NCBI RefSeq assembly: GCF_026914265.1
Contig: NC_069133.1
Coordinates: 33,695,317 to 33,759,316, forward strand
Length of the DNA: 64,000 nucleotides
Reading direction: 5' to 3'
DNA from: Mya arenaria
Taxonomy: Eukaryota; Mollusca; Bivalvia; Myida; Myidae
In this document: positions 12,763-24,000 of the stretch, piece after piece
How positions within the stretch are numbered: position 1 is the stretch's first letter
How the letters are laid out: the number at the start of each line of letters is the position of its first letter
Notes under the pieces: generated by a model
Seen by the model: the letters and a program-made list of their open reading frames with translations, nothing else
What the model was told of the DNA's origin: nothing
Database searches by the model: none
Translations under genes and position numbers: made by a program

Positions 12763-14020
12763 GAAATGAATTAGCACACCCTGATCCTTTGCAGTTGCTT
12801 CATACAACAGAGCACTCAATGTTATGCTTCTTGTATGTGCACCTCAGGTTGCTGCAACCTGTCTTGCAGCTGCATCTGATGACCTGCAGGAGTTCCTGTG
12901 GTGCTGGTGGTAAGTCAGTTTGGACAGGGAAAAGCAACCCATCACTCTCTTTCCATCCCAAGTCTTGTGGCAGAAGATTATTAACGGTTCCCTTCCACTG
13001 CTGCACTTGGTAGTACAATCGGAGACTATGATATTTTGCTGCTGATGATGTTGGTGCTAGGCTTTGTGGCTGAACATAAGAAGAGCTAGTTGCCACCTTC
13101 TCACAAAAACGATTGTACCGTAGTGAGTTGAGTCCCTCCCCAGGCTTCCCATTGTACAAACACACCAAAGCATTCTCACCTGCTGCCACGACATCTGCAA
13201 TGGATGCTGACGATGTGCCAAACACTGTAGCTTGCAGATGGAAGTCATTACTGGTTGTACTTTTTTATGGCAGCTCCTTTACCAATGCCATAGAGGCGGG
13301 ATGTCGTATCACACCCAAGGATCGCATGCATGAAGAGCATGTGAGTGCACAAACTTGGACCCAGCTACTGCTTGAGAACCTTTATGTTCCAGACACGTGG
13401 AATGTTCGTGCTCTTCTTTGGCTCAGGTTTGAAGAAGAGGTCATGCGTATCGAGGTTGGTATGGTAGGTGAGGAGTATGAGCAGATATGTATCATCACCA
13501 ATGAGCACAGTTTTTTGTGGTGGCAGACTCCACTGCCTTTCTGTACTATGAGGAGATCAACATCACCTTGGGCATGAAAAGTCTGACAGGTATTCTTCTG
13601 CAGATGACCACTGAGCCTTGTTAATGAACTGCTGCATGTTTGTGCTGTGAGGAACTCTTCTTTCTTCATGGTAACAGGCATACCCTCATCAAAAGTCACG
13701 GTTGCTCCAGTCCTTCCACCTGCTCGTCTCTGGTGCGTCATGTCTTTTGTAGATGTGCCATCATAACCATCAAACACAACAATTGCCTCTCCATACTTCC
13801 TCGTGACGTACTCGGTGTACAACCTGCATATGCAATTGTATGTAGATCCACGTGTCCATGGGATGCGTTGAACAAGTGCTCCACCATCCAACACATACTG
13901 AACTTGGCCTGTGATCCCTGGAAGGTCAGGTGTGAGGAGTGCCCATATGGCATCAGCTATCACTGGTTTCTGTGGCTGTCGAAGCAACAGTGAGGTGTCA
14001 AGCAGTGCTGGTGGATGACT
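12763..14020 (-). pseudogene. XPG/FEN1-like nuclease core and Cys-rich tail
   Basis: Motifs in order: IVVFDGYDGTSTKDMTHQRR (about 13745-13790), compare FEN1-type VFDG...K...R; QGDVDLLIV; LIGDDTYLLIL (about 13477-13505), compare the D-x-D acidic pair; LGCDTTSRLYGIGKGAA (about 13265-13320), compare the LGCDY...GIGP helix-turn-helix of XPG/FEN1 enzymes. An acidic residue expected in GDDTD is Tyr here. Frame changes occur at about 13535 and 13255, with a TAG at 13365-13367. The tail RCSCKTGCSNLRC is stopped by TGA at 12800-12802, but the same frame still reads SNCKGSGC. A donor-like 'caggtaact' follows at about 12763. Confidence 0.65.
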
Positions 14021-15475
14021 TCAAAGCTCATACTTGAACACTGATGCCATTTCTTGTGGTGCTTTTGCAGCAACTGTGAGTCGCTGGAAAAGAAGTTGAG
14101 GATCCAACTGTACTATCTCGCCACCAATTTTCACTGATGATTGAGTGTTCAAGGTGATTACCCGATCCTTCTTCTTGAATGAGTACTCAGCAATGGTGTG
14201 TCCATCCATCCTGGCCAAGATGGTGTTCCCGATGGTCTTTGTTTTGTCAACATTCACAGAAATGTGTGTATGGACCCCAGTCGAGACACTGCGCAAGCTT
14301 GGATCTTGGCAGGAGTTTCTTTCAGGGAGATAGTTCAGAACGATTTGTGTGTCCTTCATGTCACGTGCTTGTCTTGCATCTGTCATGTCCTTGTCCTGCT
14401 CACCAGTATTGGAGTTGACTCCTGTTAGCTCTTGCATGGCATTGTTGACTTCAGCACAAGCTGGCAAAGCCAGAAGCCATGTTACACGATGCTGCTCAGT
14501 CATACCTCGTCCTCTTGTGAGGCCACCACTGGTCTTCTTACTCCTCATCAGCACCTGCTCGATAATTATATCTACTGAGAGACCAGCCCATAGTCGATCA
14601 CTTCTTTTGACAACATTGTATCCCTCTTCAAATTTCTGGTAGATATCTGGATGTTCTACCTGTAGCTTGCACATTTGCTGTACATAGATCCGAGCAGATT
14701 TCGTATACAGATTGTGCCCGGATGCTGCCAGGAAAGGAAGTATTTCTGATATTGCCGCAATATGCAGTGCCCAGTTTCCGGTACGTTCTGCCTTCAGAAA
14801 CTTGCGTAATATGTCTACCATATCCATGTACTGCAACCAGAGGGCAGCAGTCCTACTAGAGGATTTCAGGGAATCGGTTCTGTTTCTGAGCAGTTCTTTT
14901 ATTCTGAGTAAAACCTCCTCGGCAGGCAATGATCCATTCATCACATGTGCATAAAGCAAAGCAACTTCATCGATATCATGGTTTCCCATTAGATCTCTAG
15001 CTAAGGTATCTTCATCTGATGTAATGTGAACATCAATGATTTCTTGTGAATCTGAATATTCTGGCCCTTCAGGCTGCTGAGGGAGATCCACATCTTCTGT
15101 CTCTTCAGGATGCTGAAGGAGAGCCACATCTTCTGGCTCTCGAGGCTGAGGGAGGACATTAACTTCTTCTGGCTCTCCATGCTGCTGAGGGAGAGCCACA
15201 TCAAGTGCATCAGATACAATCATTAAATTGAGAACTCCGCCGACAAGAAGGTGTGCACGCACAGCCCGTGAAATTGCCTTCCCCGTCATCATATGCCCCA
15301 CAGCATTGGTTGCATAGATGAGCTCCATAATTTCTTGTAACCCAGATCCAGCCATTAAATGCCCAATGGCCCCCAGGAGGCTCATCTCAGTATGGAAGCC
15401 TCCTAGTCTCAGGACTATGTTGTTCAAGTCGCTTCCTTCTGGCTCAGCACAAATGATCATCAGGACTTTCCATCA
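14021..15475 (-). pseudogene. Central helical region of the nuclease-like gene
   Basis: Open for 479 codons. It begins right after a TGA at 15473-15475 in the context PL-stop-WK, where I recall tryptophan in relatives. Recognisable stretches include IVLRLGGFHTEMSLLGAIGH, ERTGNWALH, SDRLWAGLSVD and GGLTRGRGMTEQHR. Between about 15060 and 15200 an acidic/Gln-rich tract is built of about four imperfect 14-16-aa repeats (PQQHGEPEEV-like). It ends ...VFKYEL, then TGA at 14021-14023, and the same frame carries on into the nuclease core, so this is a nonsense change, not a true end. No enzymatic motif is recognised here. Confidence 0.65.
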
Positions 15476-16014
15476 AAGAGGTTGATCAAAAGTTATGATC
15501 GGTTAGATATGATGGCGGCGGGCATGCTCACTTACAAACTTAAGTGTGGAGAAGATGCATGTGGCGTCACTGGGATTCATGTCAATCGTTGGGAGAAAGA
15601 CGAAGGATGGTTTCCCTGAATGGTTGCCATGCATTACAAACTGCATCATCCCAGACGATGCCGTCCTTCCATATGAGGTCCATGTCTGCTGTTGGGTCTT
15701 GTGCTTCCATAGTGGCTAGCTTTTGATACGTCATTGTGTCTGTTCCCTGACCTTATTCCTTGTGGAACAGGATTGGAACTTTACCCGCCATGGATATGTC
15801 ATGAGGGGTGACATTTGCTCGGAGGATTGGATTAGTGGATTTGGTGTTACAGCAGCAATCATCCCCATGCCATGGTAGGTATTGTTGCCATCGAGGGTTC
15901 GAATGTTGTGGTCCACATTGTCAGCGGCTTTCTGGATGAACTCACCGGAGAAGCCATGAATGCCAGTGGTATGTGACACTACAGCATTGTCAACTTGTCC
16001 AATAGAGGCAGTTT

Positions 16015-17070
16015 TCATGCCGACGTTTTTGCCCACAAGCAACCCTTTAAGTAGAAGCCTGAGGCTTTCCGGAAGAAATTAATGGCATCCTCTTCAGACT
16101 TCAGTGTGTCACAGTCAGGATATACATCATGGGATGTTTCCACTGAATTGATGTCATCCTTGATGAGTTTGGCAGCAGTTTCGATAATCCGCTTCTTTTC
16201 TGTTTCTGGATCAGCTTTCCTGTTAGCATAAAAGTCATTAAGGATCGCTTTGGCTGTGCTTCTGAAGGTAAGCACATTCGTCTTTCCATTAATCTCAATT
16301 TGAATGATTCTGTTACCAAAATGTTCCTTTAATATGGACTTCATATAAGTGTAGCCATATGCTTGGAAGTTTTGAGCCTTTGAGATTGTTTTCCATCCGG
16401 GTAACAAGATCATTGATCGTGATCTGTTCGTCGTCATTTTCTTCAAGGAAGTTCGCAACTTCAAGAAAGGCATCAACTTTTTCCTTTTTTTGTGGCCGAC
16501 CAAGTTTTGAATGTTTAACCTCAGTTTCACTAGTAGTCCTGCGATGATCTGCTGGCATTTGCTTATTGGTACGGAAATTGACGCTACACACTTGGTGATA
16601 CACTGCGTCAGCAGCATGCAGGTCATGCACATGCAACACACGACCGTTCACTATGTCTGCCCATGCATCTCTTCTTTCAATACAAGATGTCAATATCATG
16701 TCCTTGAACCCAACTGTCCTCACTGAGAATACAGTCCAATCAGAACTATTTCTCTTGGTCCCAACATGTGCTAGCCTCCCACAGAACAGACAGTCTCTGT
16801 CATAATGAAATACCTTCTCATCAGCTGAACGTAGTCGCACATGCCTGTCGACTTTTCCTCCTACTTGTCTTTGGCTATTTGTTGTTGACTGGTATATTTA
16901 TTGCGGCAGATCTGATGAACCAGTTCTCCAGGTGATGTATGAATGTCATCATTTCGGAATTGAGTTGCTTTGGTTGATGGCATCACTCCCTTCACAGTCA
17001 GGGTAGATGTAAGCTGCTCACCTCCCTTTGCAGGGTCTTGACAAATGGCACACCTTTGAGAGTCACTCAT
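16015..17070 (-). pseudogene. N-terminal Cys/His modules of the nuclease-like gene
   Basis: From the ATG at 17070: CAICQDPAKGG, then HQICRNKYTS (CxxC...HxxC spacing). After a frameshift near 16865 it continues RLRSADEKVFHYDRDCLFCG, a second CxxC, then LHAADAVYHQVCSVNFRT. Another frameshift near 16385 moves the reading into the frame running to 16015 (SILKEHFGNRIIQIEI onward). The paired CxxC and H/C spacing suggest zinc binding, which is inference. Two frames overlap here because of the shifts, so individual ORFs should not be counted as genes. Confidence 0.65.
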
Positions 17071-17092
17071 TGTTCAGGATGTGATGGCACTG

Positions 17093-17388
17093 CAATAAAA
17101 AAAACATCATGACTATTTACACTGTTTGGTGTCAGTTCACAAAAAAATGTCATTGGACCTTTCTAAGTTGAGTTGCAAATTACTGGCATCATCAAAAATG
17201 GAAATAATGTGAATGCTGCAATAAAACTATTAACTCATAAATAGAAGACCATGTAATGTTTCTTTAAGAAATTCCAAAAAAAAGGTTTTCTAAATCATTT
17301 ATAAAGTAAAAAAATGTATCAAAACCTTGTAAAATCACGAGGTAATATCATAAATAACCATACACTTATCAGTTGGATATTAAAACAC
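17093..17388. other. Spacer between nuclease-like pseudogene and Helentron
   Basis: AT-rich, no ORF. The 3' end of an intron for the nuclease-like gene (a polypyrimidine tract then AG on the - strand) lies at its left edge. Confidence 0.5.
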
Positions 17389-17668
17389 AACTAGAACTCC
17401 GCGAGTCGGATGTGTCGCCTGACGAATTATTTACTGTCGACATTATAGCTGTTAGATTGGCATTTTATTCACTTATGGACAACGATGTTGCCATTTAACT
17501 TTCAAGTGTAGGTGGCATTTGAACTGAAGGTAGCAGGAGCAAGCAATTGGTTATATAAGCAAAAATGAGCACAATAAATACTGAAGTCAATGACATTGAG
17601 AAATAATTTGAAGATAATGGATTAATACGTTTTCAGGTGTGAAATGAGCATCTCTGTCTTGCTTCTGT

Positions 17669-18255
17669 CTAAACTGCTATCCATACCGGTTTATGATGGC
17701 TGAAGTAAGACTCCATATTTCACCAACAGATATATAACTGTCAAAGTTCACAAATATCAAATCAATGGTTGTGTTATTGTTCGTAGTAACACCTTTTGCG
17801 ATTTGTGTGAACTGATATTTCTTCATTATTGAACACAGCTGCTGGTAAGTTGTACTGTCTGTGTTGAAGTCTCCTATGACAATTGGCTTTTGTGAACCAC
17901 AAAATGATTTCAACTTTTGTTCAACAGCATGTTGAAATGGTTTCCATCTTTGATTTGGCGGTCGATATAGTCCCAAGATGTTGATTGAGTGAGGCTGCAA
18001 AACAGTTATAAAAGTCATTTCAATCACAGCAGCATTCACCCCTTCCACATGTACTTGATGTTGTGGTTTGGTTATCACAATAGATCCATGTGGCGTTCTC
18101 TGAACTTGAATGTTGTCTTTTGCACAGAGTTTGGACTCTGTGAGGATGAGAACATCAGCTTTTGAAAAGTTTTGTTAAGAAACAATATCTTCCAAATGAA
18201 GTTTTACAGACTGAGCATTGTGGAAACATACCACAAAGTGATATGTTGGCAAAGT
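17669..18255 (-). pseudogene. EEP (endonuclease/exonuclease/phosphatase) domain of the Helentron
   Basis: Reads FHNAQSVKLHLEDIVS, then TAA (18175-18177), then SKADVLILTESKLC, giving the first Asn and the Glu of EEP nucleases. It continues in the same frame through PIVIGDFNTDS (GDFN motif) and TTIDLIFVNFD. The expected final SDH motif is found only one frame over, as SYFSHHKPVWIAV with a stop at 17669-17671, so there is a one-base shift near 17700 and SDH reads SHH. The stretch between LTESKLC and RTPHGSIVI is shorter than I expect, suggesting a small internal deletion. Role in the family: nicking of target DNA. Confidence 0.75.
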
Positions 18256-20086
18256 ATACAAAGGTGTGTAGCACAGTTGAACTTGACTGTTTGTTATGTA
18301 GTCGTTCCATTTCTAACTGTACATCTCCAGACACAGTTATCTTCGAAGGATCAAAGGGTTGGAAAATATGTAAGCGATTCATGGTGGTAACTCGACTCAA
18401 AGCTACATAGTGAACATGAAGACGTTTTTCTATTGGCAATTGCACTACTACATCTTGTAACGTGTCTCCTTGGCATTTGTGGATTGTCTTAGCACAAGTC
18501 AGATTAAGCGGGAATTGGTCACGCTGTATGCAAGCATTTTTGTACTTGCCTACTGGGAATTTTCTCTTAACTGGAGCAATTGGTGTCCAATCCTTATGAA
18601 TTTCGTTTCGGTAAAGGTGACCACTATTTCTTCTAAGTAGTAGGCCTATTCTTGGGTCGTCAAAGTGAATCCAAACAAATTTTAGTCTCCCACTAATTGT
18701 TTTAGTAAAGTTACTGCAAAGTCCACCTGCCCCATTTACAAGACCGTCCTCCACATCAAGATTTAAGGTCAGCTCATTGCGCAGGCCTACTGCTGACCTG
18801 TACATCATTGGCAGTCCCATTGAGTCTCCAGGTAGTATAGGTGCTTTTTCAAGGATTCTTGTCTGAACATCAGGAGGAATATTACCAATAACAATGTCTA
18901 TTGCTTTGTTGGTTACCTTTTCAGAAAGAGCCTGGTCAAATAATGCTGAGTTGTGGGACTGTACTGCCTTATTGTAGTACAATATGTGAGTGGCACTGGT
19001 TTGGTAGTCATCAGTATGTGTTTCTGTAACAATTCTGGTGGAGAGAAGTTCAATATCTTGTTGTGTATGTAAGCCTTCTCTTATTTTGTTCAGCGTCTGA
19101 GCAAAGGACCTATCATTTGCTTGTCGCATAATTTCAGTTAGCTCAAATACTTTCATATTGTCTATCCATATGTTTGGAGCCAGTGCGTTATAGTCTGTTG
19201 GAAATAACTGAAATATCCGTCTGTCCATCACAGGATGAAGTTGAAATAAGTCACCAATACAGATCACACTGACCCCACCAAATGGTTTGGTTGTTCGTTT
19301 CACTTCTTGAAGTCTGAGATTAATGAAGTTGAACATGTTTGCTCCACACATTGACACTTCATCAATAAATAATATCTTCTTTTCACTCAACTTCATTCGC
19401 AGAGTATTAAGGCTACTGTTATTCAGAGGTTTGTGTTGGAGGTGTTGATTTGCAGGGATGCAGAATGTACTATGTATGGTTGCACCACCAATAAGGTAGG
19501 CAGCTTTACCTGTTGGAGCTGTGAGGATGACAGTTCTCCCTTCAGGATCTGACCCAATTCCAGTGTTGAAATGTCGTAGAAGACTTTGGTATAGAGTCTT
19601 GGTGAGTTTTGTTTTTCCTACACCAGCACCACCAGTGATAAACAAAAAGAATTGAGATTGGTCTGTTTTGACTGTTTTAAGGACATGTAGAAACAGTTCA
19701 TATTGCTTCTCATTTAGTGATCTGACATCTTGTCGATATTCTTCATCTGTAACACGATTTCTTATTGTATCTTCCATGGTTGTTGAAGATGAAATGCCTA
19801 TGTCATTGCCAATGTCATAGTCAGTAAACAAATTTTCATTTGCATTCTCTGTTGTATTTACGTCATCGTCTGCATCAATTTCCTCCTGATGTTGGGTAAC
19901 TGGGGCAATGACTTGATCGCTGTCGTCATCTTGCAGTTGAAGCATTTCTTCTATATCATTTATTGCACTTAATAACGGGGCATATTCTTGAATTTTGTCT
20001 TCAATGGCTTCCTTATGTAATCTATATTTCTCTTCATAGGTTTCACATATACCGATTATTTTATTTTCCTGTCTCCATGGAAAAAA
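18155..20086 (-). pseudogene. Pif1-type helicase domain of the Helentron
   Basis: All main SF1B motifs are visible: Walker A GGAGVGKT, motif II ILFIDEVSM, motif III CIGDLFQLHPV, motif V TIHKCQGDTL and motif VI HYVALSRVT. The 596-codon open frame is undamaged internally. Its upstream residues (PWRQENKIIGICETYEEKYR) show it continues from Rep, with a frameshift in a T-run at 20081-20087, so the ATG near 19945 is not the true start. Near 18210-18290 the frame shifts again before the EEP part. In the family this helicase unwinds DNA during rolling-circle transposition. Confidence 0.85.
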
Positions 20087-21442
20087 AGCATCAGTCTTTT
20101 CCTATAATGGTTTTCACTGTCCTGTTTAACACTGTAGTTTACATATCGAATGACTTTTGGTTTCTTTCTATGCCTTAATTTGGTTTTGTCTTGAAGGTTG
20201 ATAAATTTGTGTTCATCTTGTGTGTCTTGCATATGGTTATCCTCTAGATTTGGTTCTATGTCACTTTCAGGAAGTTCTGTCTGGGATTTATCTTTGTGCT
20301 GTGCTTTGGTAAAAACCATATCATAGTTAGCTGCAAAGTCTGCTAAGCACAACATTTCTGATCTGGAGTCCCGTTTTGTGTATCGGGATATAACATTTTC
20401 ACACTGTATATCTTCTGAATCGTCTGGAAGGCGTTTGGTTTGTTCTAAGTCTTTCACTAGAAAGGGTCGGTCATTAGGACGGCTTGTATTGATGAACAAA
20501 AATGATCGACTAGACCTTCTCAATGGCAGCTGGAGAGTGATGTACGCAGCTTCCTGGGCTGATATTTCAACATGTTTGGTAAACTTGTTTCCGATCTCTC
20601 GAACTTGGCTCCTGATGTCACTTCCTCCTTTTCTAGCATCTTCACATGCTCTTCTCAGCAAGTCGCTCATGCCTCTCTGTCCCTTACTGATGTAGCTTAC
20701 AATGTACATTGCGCAAGCGTATGCATCTGTGACAAATTGGATGTCATGGTTTGCTTCCCAGGCCTTCAGAATCCCTTTGTTTACATGGATCTCTTTTAAA
20801 CAGAATTTTAGCATCCTTTAGTAATGATTTTATTGCATTTATGTAGTCTTCTTCACTCATTTTCAAATGCTGTAGGAATTCTGTAAAGATAATGTTAGGT
20901 GTTGAGCAAATCTCTTCCATGAATGTTTGAATATGTGCCCAGTTCTCGGTAGCTTTCTGGAATTCGTCATCATTTTCACCAGGAGATGAAACAAGAGGCT
21001 CTAGAAGCTTTGTTGAACAAGATGGAGGTAGCGGGAAGTTGAATCTACACTGCCTTTTCCCCTTTTTCTTGCATGTATGAAAATATCTTGCTACTGTATC
21101 TGGGTCAGATTTAATTAGCCTAGATTTGGTATCCCATGTGAAGTCTTCAATTTCTTCATCTGTATAGTGTTTGTGGTCAATGGTCATTCCTAGTGTCTTT
21201 AACAAAGGTTTCCAGTGTGTTTCTGCTGCTGATAAGCTTATGAACCAGGTTGGAAGTCCACATTGTCTGAGCATTCCGAAAATGTCCTTTTTAGCATTTT
21301 CCCAATAGGGTGGTGACCCACGTAGAGTTCTGAAGATCTTGAAACCCTCATCTAGGCAAACCATGCTATCTACTACTTGCTGATCTTGCATATCTTTGGC
21401 AATGAAAATCTTGCCCTTAAGTTGTTTCCGACGTAATGACAG
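20056..21442 (-). pseudogene. Helitron_like_N and Rep remnants of the Helentron
   Basis: N part: LRGSPPYWENAKKDIFGMLR and GLPTWFISLSAAETHW are classic Helitron_like_N signatures. The text then runs SDPDTVARYF directly into HTCKKKGKRQCRFNFP (join about 21080). In relatives, as I recall them, roughly 100 residues including the GSPHIH (HUH) metal site lie between these blocks, so the catalytic segment seems deleted. A frameshift near 20780 leads into ILKAWEANHDIQFVTDAYAC and YIVSYISK, the two-tyrosine Rep motif, with both tyrosines kept. It ends at a frameshift in the T-run at 20081-20087. Confidence 0.8.
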
Positions 21443-22612
21443 TTACACTTTATCTTGAATCTGCTTTAATTGGATTTTTCTGGTCTTGAAGAAGAGGTTT
21501 GTTATGTTCATTGAACACCGTCTGTCACTGCTTCTGAGTTCAGATTTACATATTTCAGAGTATTTCACTGGCACAAATCTCTCAGAATATTTTGGTCTTT
21601 TTTTCTCCACAGAATATTGTTGGATATGCAAGCTCTTCAACATTATCAGAAAATATACTTGTTGGTACATTTCCCTCACTGGGAGCAATTGATACTACTT
21701 GCTGGCCATCATATTCATCAGTGAAGGTTGGAAACATCATAGTGTCTGTTTCACCACTTAGATTTTCTTCGCCATCTTCAGACCATGCATCAGAATCATC
21801 AGCATATTCAAGTTTATGAGAATCTTCAGTATTGTCTTTGGGGGTGTGTGGTTGTTGATCATCACTCTGAGCTATGTTTTCACTTTCTTTAGGTATAGGA
21901 TCAAGAGAATGATCATTGTAAAGGAATTCAGACAATGGTGATTCTTCCCACGCCTGTAACCAATCAGTGTCCAACCCTTCATGCATATAGTTTCTAAATA
22001 ATGGTTTACCCAGGAGGTCCTTTGTTGCATTAACACACATTTGTGGACGGACATTCTCATACATATAGTGTGTTTTGTAACGTAGTCTTCGTTTAAGCTT
22101 GACAGGTACTGTATCTGATTGTCCAGGTCTACGAGGAAGTGTCTGCACAGTAGATATACTGTCAGCTGAAACATTGACTACATTTCCACGAACACTCACT
22201 TGTCGGCCACTTGGCAATTCTCTCATCTGCATGAAAATGTTCAATGGTGATATTAACCGTTCTTCAAGCTTATTGAGTTCAAGTATTTCAGGCCTAGGTG
22301 GAAAAGACATCCTGTTCACCTTACTAAGTGGAGGTATTTTGCTTTTCTTTAAGTAACTTAAACAAGTATGACAGATCCATTCTATATTTCCAACACTGCA
22401 AGTTCCTGTCTTACATTTCTGTAATGCAATTGTCAAGGATAGCTTATTTGGGAACTTAATCACTGATTGTTTGAAAAACAATTGAGAACAACATGTACAT
22501 TCATAGTCACAACTAGTATTGACAGACAGTTTAAAGTTGGTAATTAAATCTACAATAGATTGTCTGCTTAGGTGGGATATTTTGGATAGCCTTTTCCTAC
22601 TGTTTTTATTTT
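21443..22612 (-). pseudogene. DUF6570-like zinc region of the Helentron
   Basis: Begins NKNSRKRLSKISHLSRQS, then YECTCCSQLFF, followed by a C-x-C...WICHTCLSYLKK module and SPLNIFMQMRELPSGRQVSV, typical of the region upstream of Helitron Rep. A one-base shift in a T-run at 21598-21604 separates it from RPKYSERFVPVKYSEICKSE. A TAA at 21443-21445 then interrupts IQDKV-stop-LSLRRKQLKGK, which stays in frame with the Helitron_like_N part. The upstream junction (about 22600-22612) is also shifted by one relative to the repeat domain. Confidence 0.7.
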
Positions 22613-24000
22613 AGTTTTCTCTCTAGTTTTCTTTTCTCTAATTTCAATCTTGACTGCCTTCTGTTCTCAAGTTCAATTTTCTTTAAGTCAGGATTTTGTC
22701 TAGCCTTTTTTCGTAAATCATGTTCATGCTTTCTCTTTTCAGGATTGGACCTTGCATTTCTCCTCTGTTTTTCTTCATACTTTCTCTTTTTAGGATTGGA
22801 CCTTGCATTCCTCCTCAGTTCTTCTTCATGCTTTTTCTTTTCAGGATTGGACCTTGCATTCCTTTTGAGCTCTTGTTCATGCTTTTTGTTTGGATGGTTG
22901 GACCTTATATTCCTCCTCAGTTCTTCTTCATGCTTTCTCTGTTCAGTTTTGGACCTTGCATTCCTCCTCTGTTCTTCTTCATGCTTTCCCTTTTTTAGGA
23001 TTGAACCTTGCATTCCTCCTCAGTTCTTCTTCATGCTTTCTCTTTTCAGGATTGAACCTTGCATTCCTCCTCTGTTCTTCTTCATGCTTTCTCTTTCAGG
23101 ATTGGACCTTGCATTCCTCCTCAGTTCTTCTTCATGCTTTCTCTTTTCAGGATTGAACCTCGCATTCCTTTTGAGCTCTTATTCATGCTTTTTGTTGGAT
23201 GGTTGGACCTTGCATTCCTCCTCAGTTCTTCTTCATGCTTTCTCTTTTCAGGATTGGACCTTGCATTCCTCCTCAGTTCTTCTTCATGCTTTCTCTTTTC
23301 AGGATTGGACCTTGCATTCCTCCTCTGTTCTTCTTCATGCTTTCTCTTTTCAGAATTGGACCTTGCATTCCTCCTCAGTTCTTCTTCATGCTTTCTCCTT
23401 TCAGGATTGGACCTTGCATTCCTTCTCTGTTCTTCTTCATGCTTTCTCTTTTCAGGATTGGACCTTGTATTCCTCCTCTGTTCTTCTTCATGCTTTCTCT
23501 TTTCAGGATTGGACCTTGCATTCCTCCTCAGTTCTTCTTCATGCTTTTTCTGTTCAGTTTTGGACCTTGCATTCCTCTGTTCTTCTTCATGCTTTCTCTT
23601 TCAGGATTGGACCTTGCATTCCTCCTCAGTTCTTCTTCATGCTTTCTCTTTTCAGGATTGAACCTTGCATTCCTCCTCTGTTCTTCTTCATGCTTTCTCT
23701 TTTCATGGTTGAACCTTGCATTCCTCCTCAGTTCTTCTTCATGCTTTCTCTTTTCAGGATTGGACCATGCATTCCTCCTCTGTTCTTCTTCATGCTTTCT
23801 CTTTTCAGGATTGGACCTTGCATTCCTCCTCAGTTCTTCTTCATGCTTTCTCTTTTCAGGATTGGACCTTGCATTCCTCCTCTGTTCTTCTTCACGCTTT
23901 CTCTTTTCAAGATTGGACCTTGCATTCCTTTTGAGCTCTTGTTCGTGCTTTCTCCTTCCTGGATTTGACGTAGCATGCCTTCTCAGTTCTTGTTCACGTT
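22606..24000 (-). pseudogene. Array of basic 17-aa repeats in the Helentron protein
   Basis: A 51-bp tandem repeat encodes about 24 copies of a charged unit such as NPEKRKHEEELRRNARS on the - strand. The unit should be strongly helical and basic. It recalls the STPR DNA-binding repeats of FMBP-1, but these are 23 aa, so the relation is uncertain. The array is open at both ends (22606-23013 and 23528-24000), and one-base gaps disrupt the frame between. Long + strand ORFs here (for example 22745-23968) are mirror artefacts. Confidence 0.8.

Larger units (their letters stand above)
12763..17070 (-). pseudogene. Degenerate multidomain gene with XPG/FEN1-like nuclease half
   Basis: Read 17070 to 12763 on the - strand, overlapping fragments join into one long protein of a family I remember as abundant and uncharacterised in cnidarian, mollusc and fish genomes. 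Order: N-terminal Cys/His modules, a central helical region, a nuclease-like core, then a Cys-rich tail. The frame is broken at least four times (near 16865, 16385, 13535 and 13255). Stops fall at conserved positions: 15473-15475, 14021-14023, 13365-13367 and 12800-12802. A splice acceptor 'ttttattgcag' lies just upstream of the ATG. It sits just beyond the 3' side of the Helentron and shares its strand, but a cargo relationship is not shown. It looks like a dead copy. Confidence 0.75.

Noticed and set aside
12800..15475. Selenoprotein interpretation of the in-frame TGAs
   Set aside because: TAG and multiple frameshifts in the same gene indicate a pseudogene; no SECIS-like structure was recognised.
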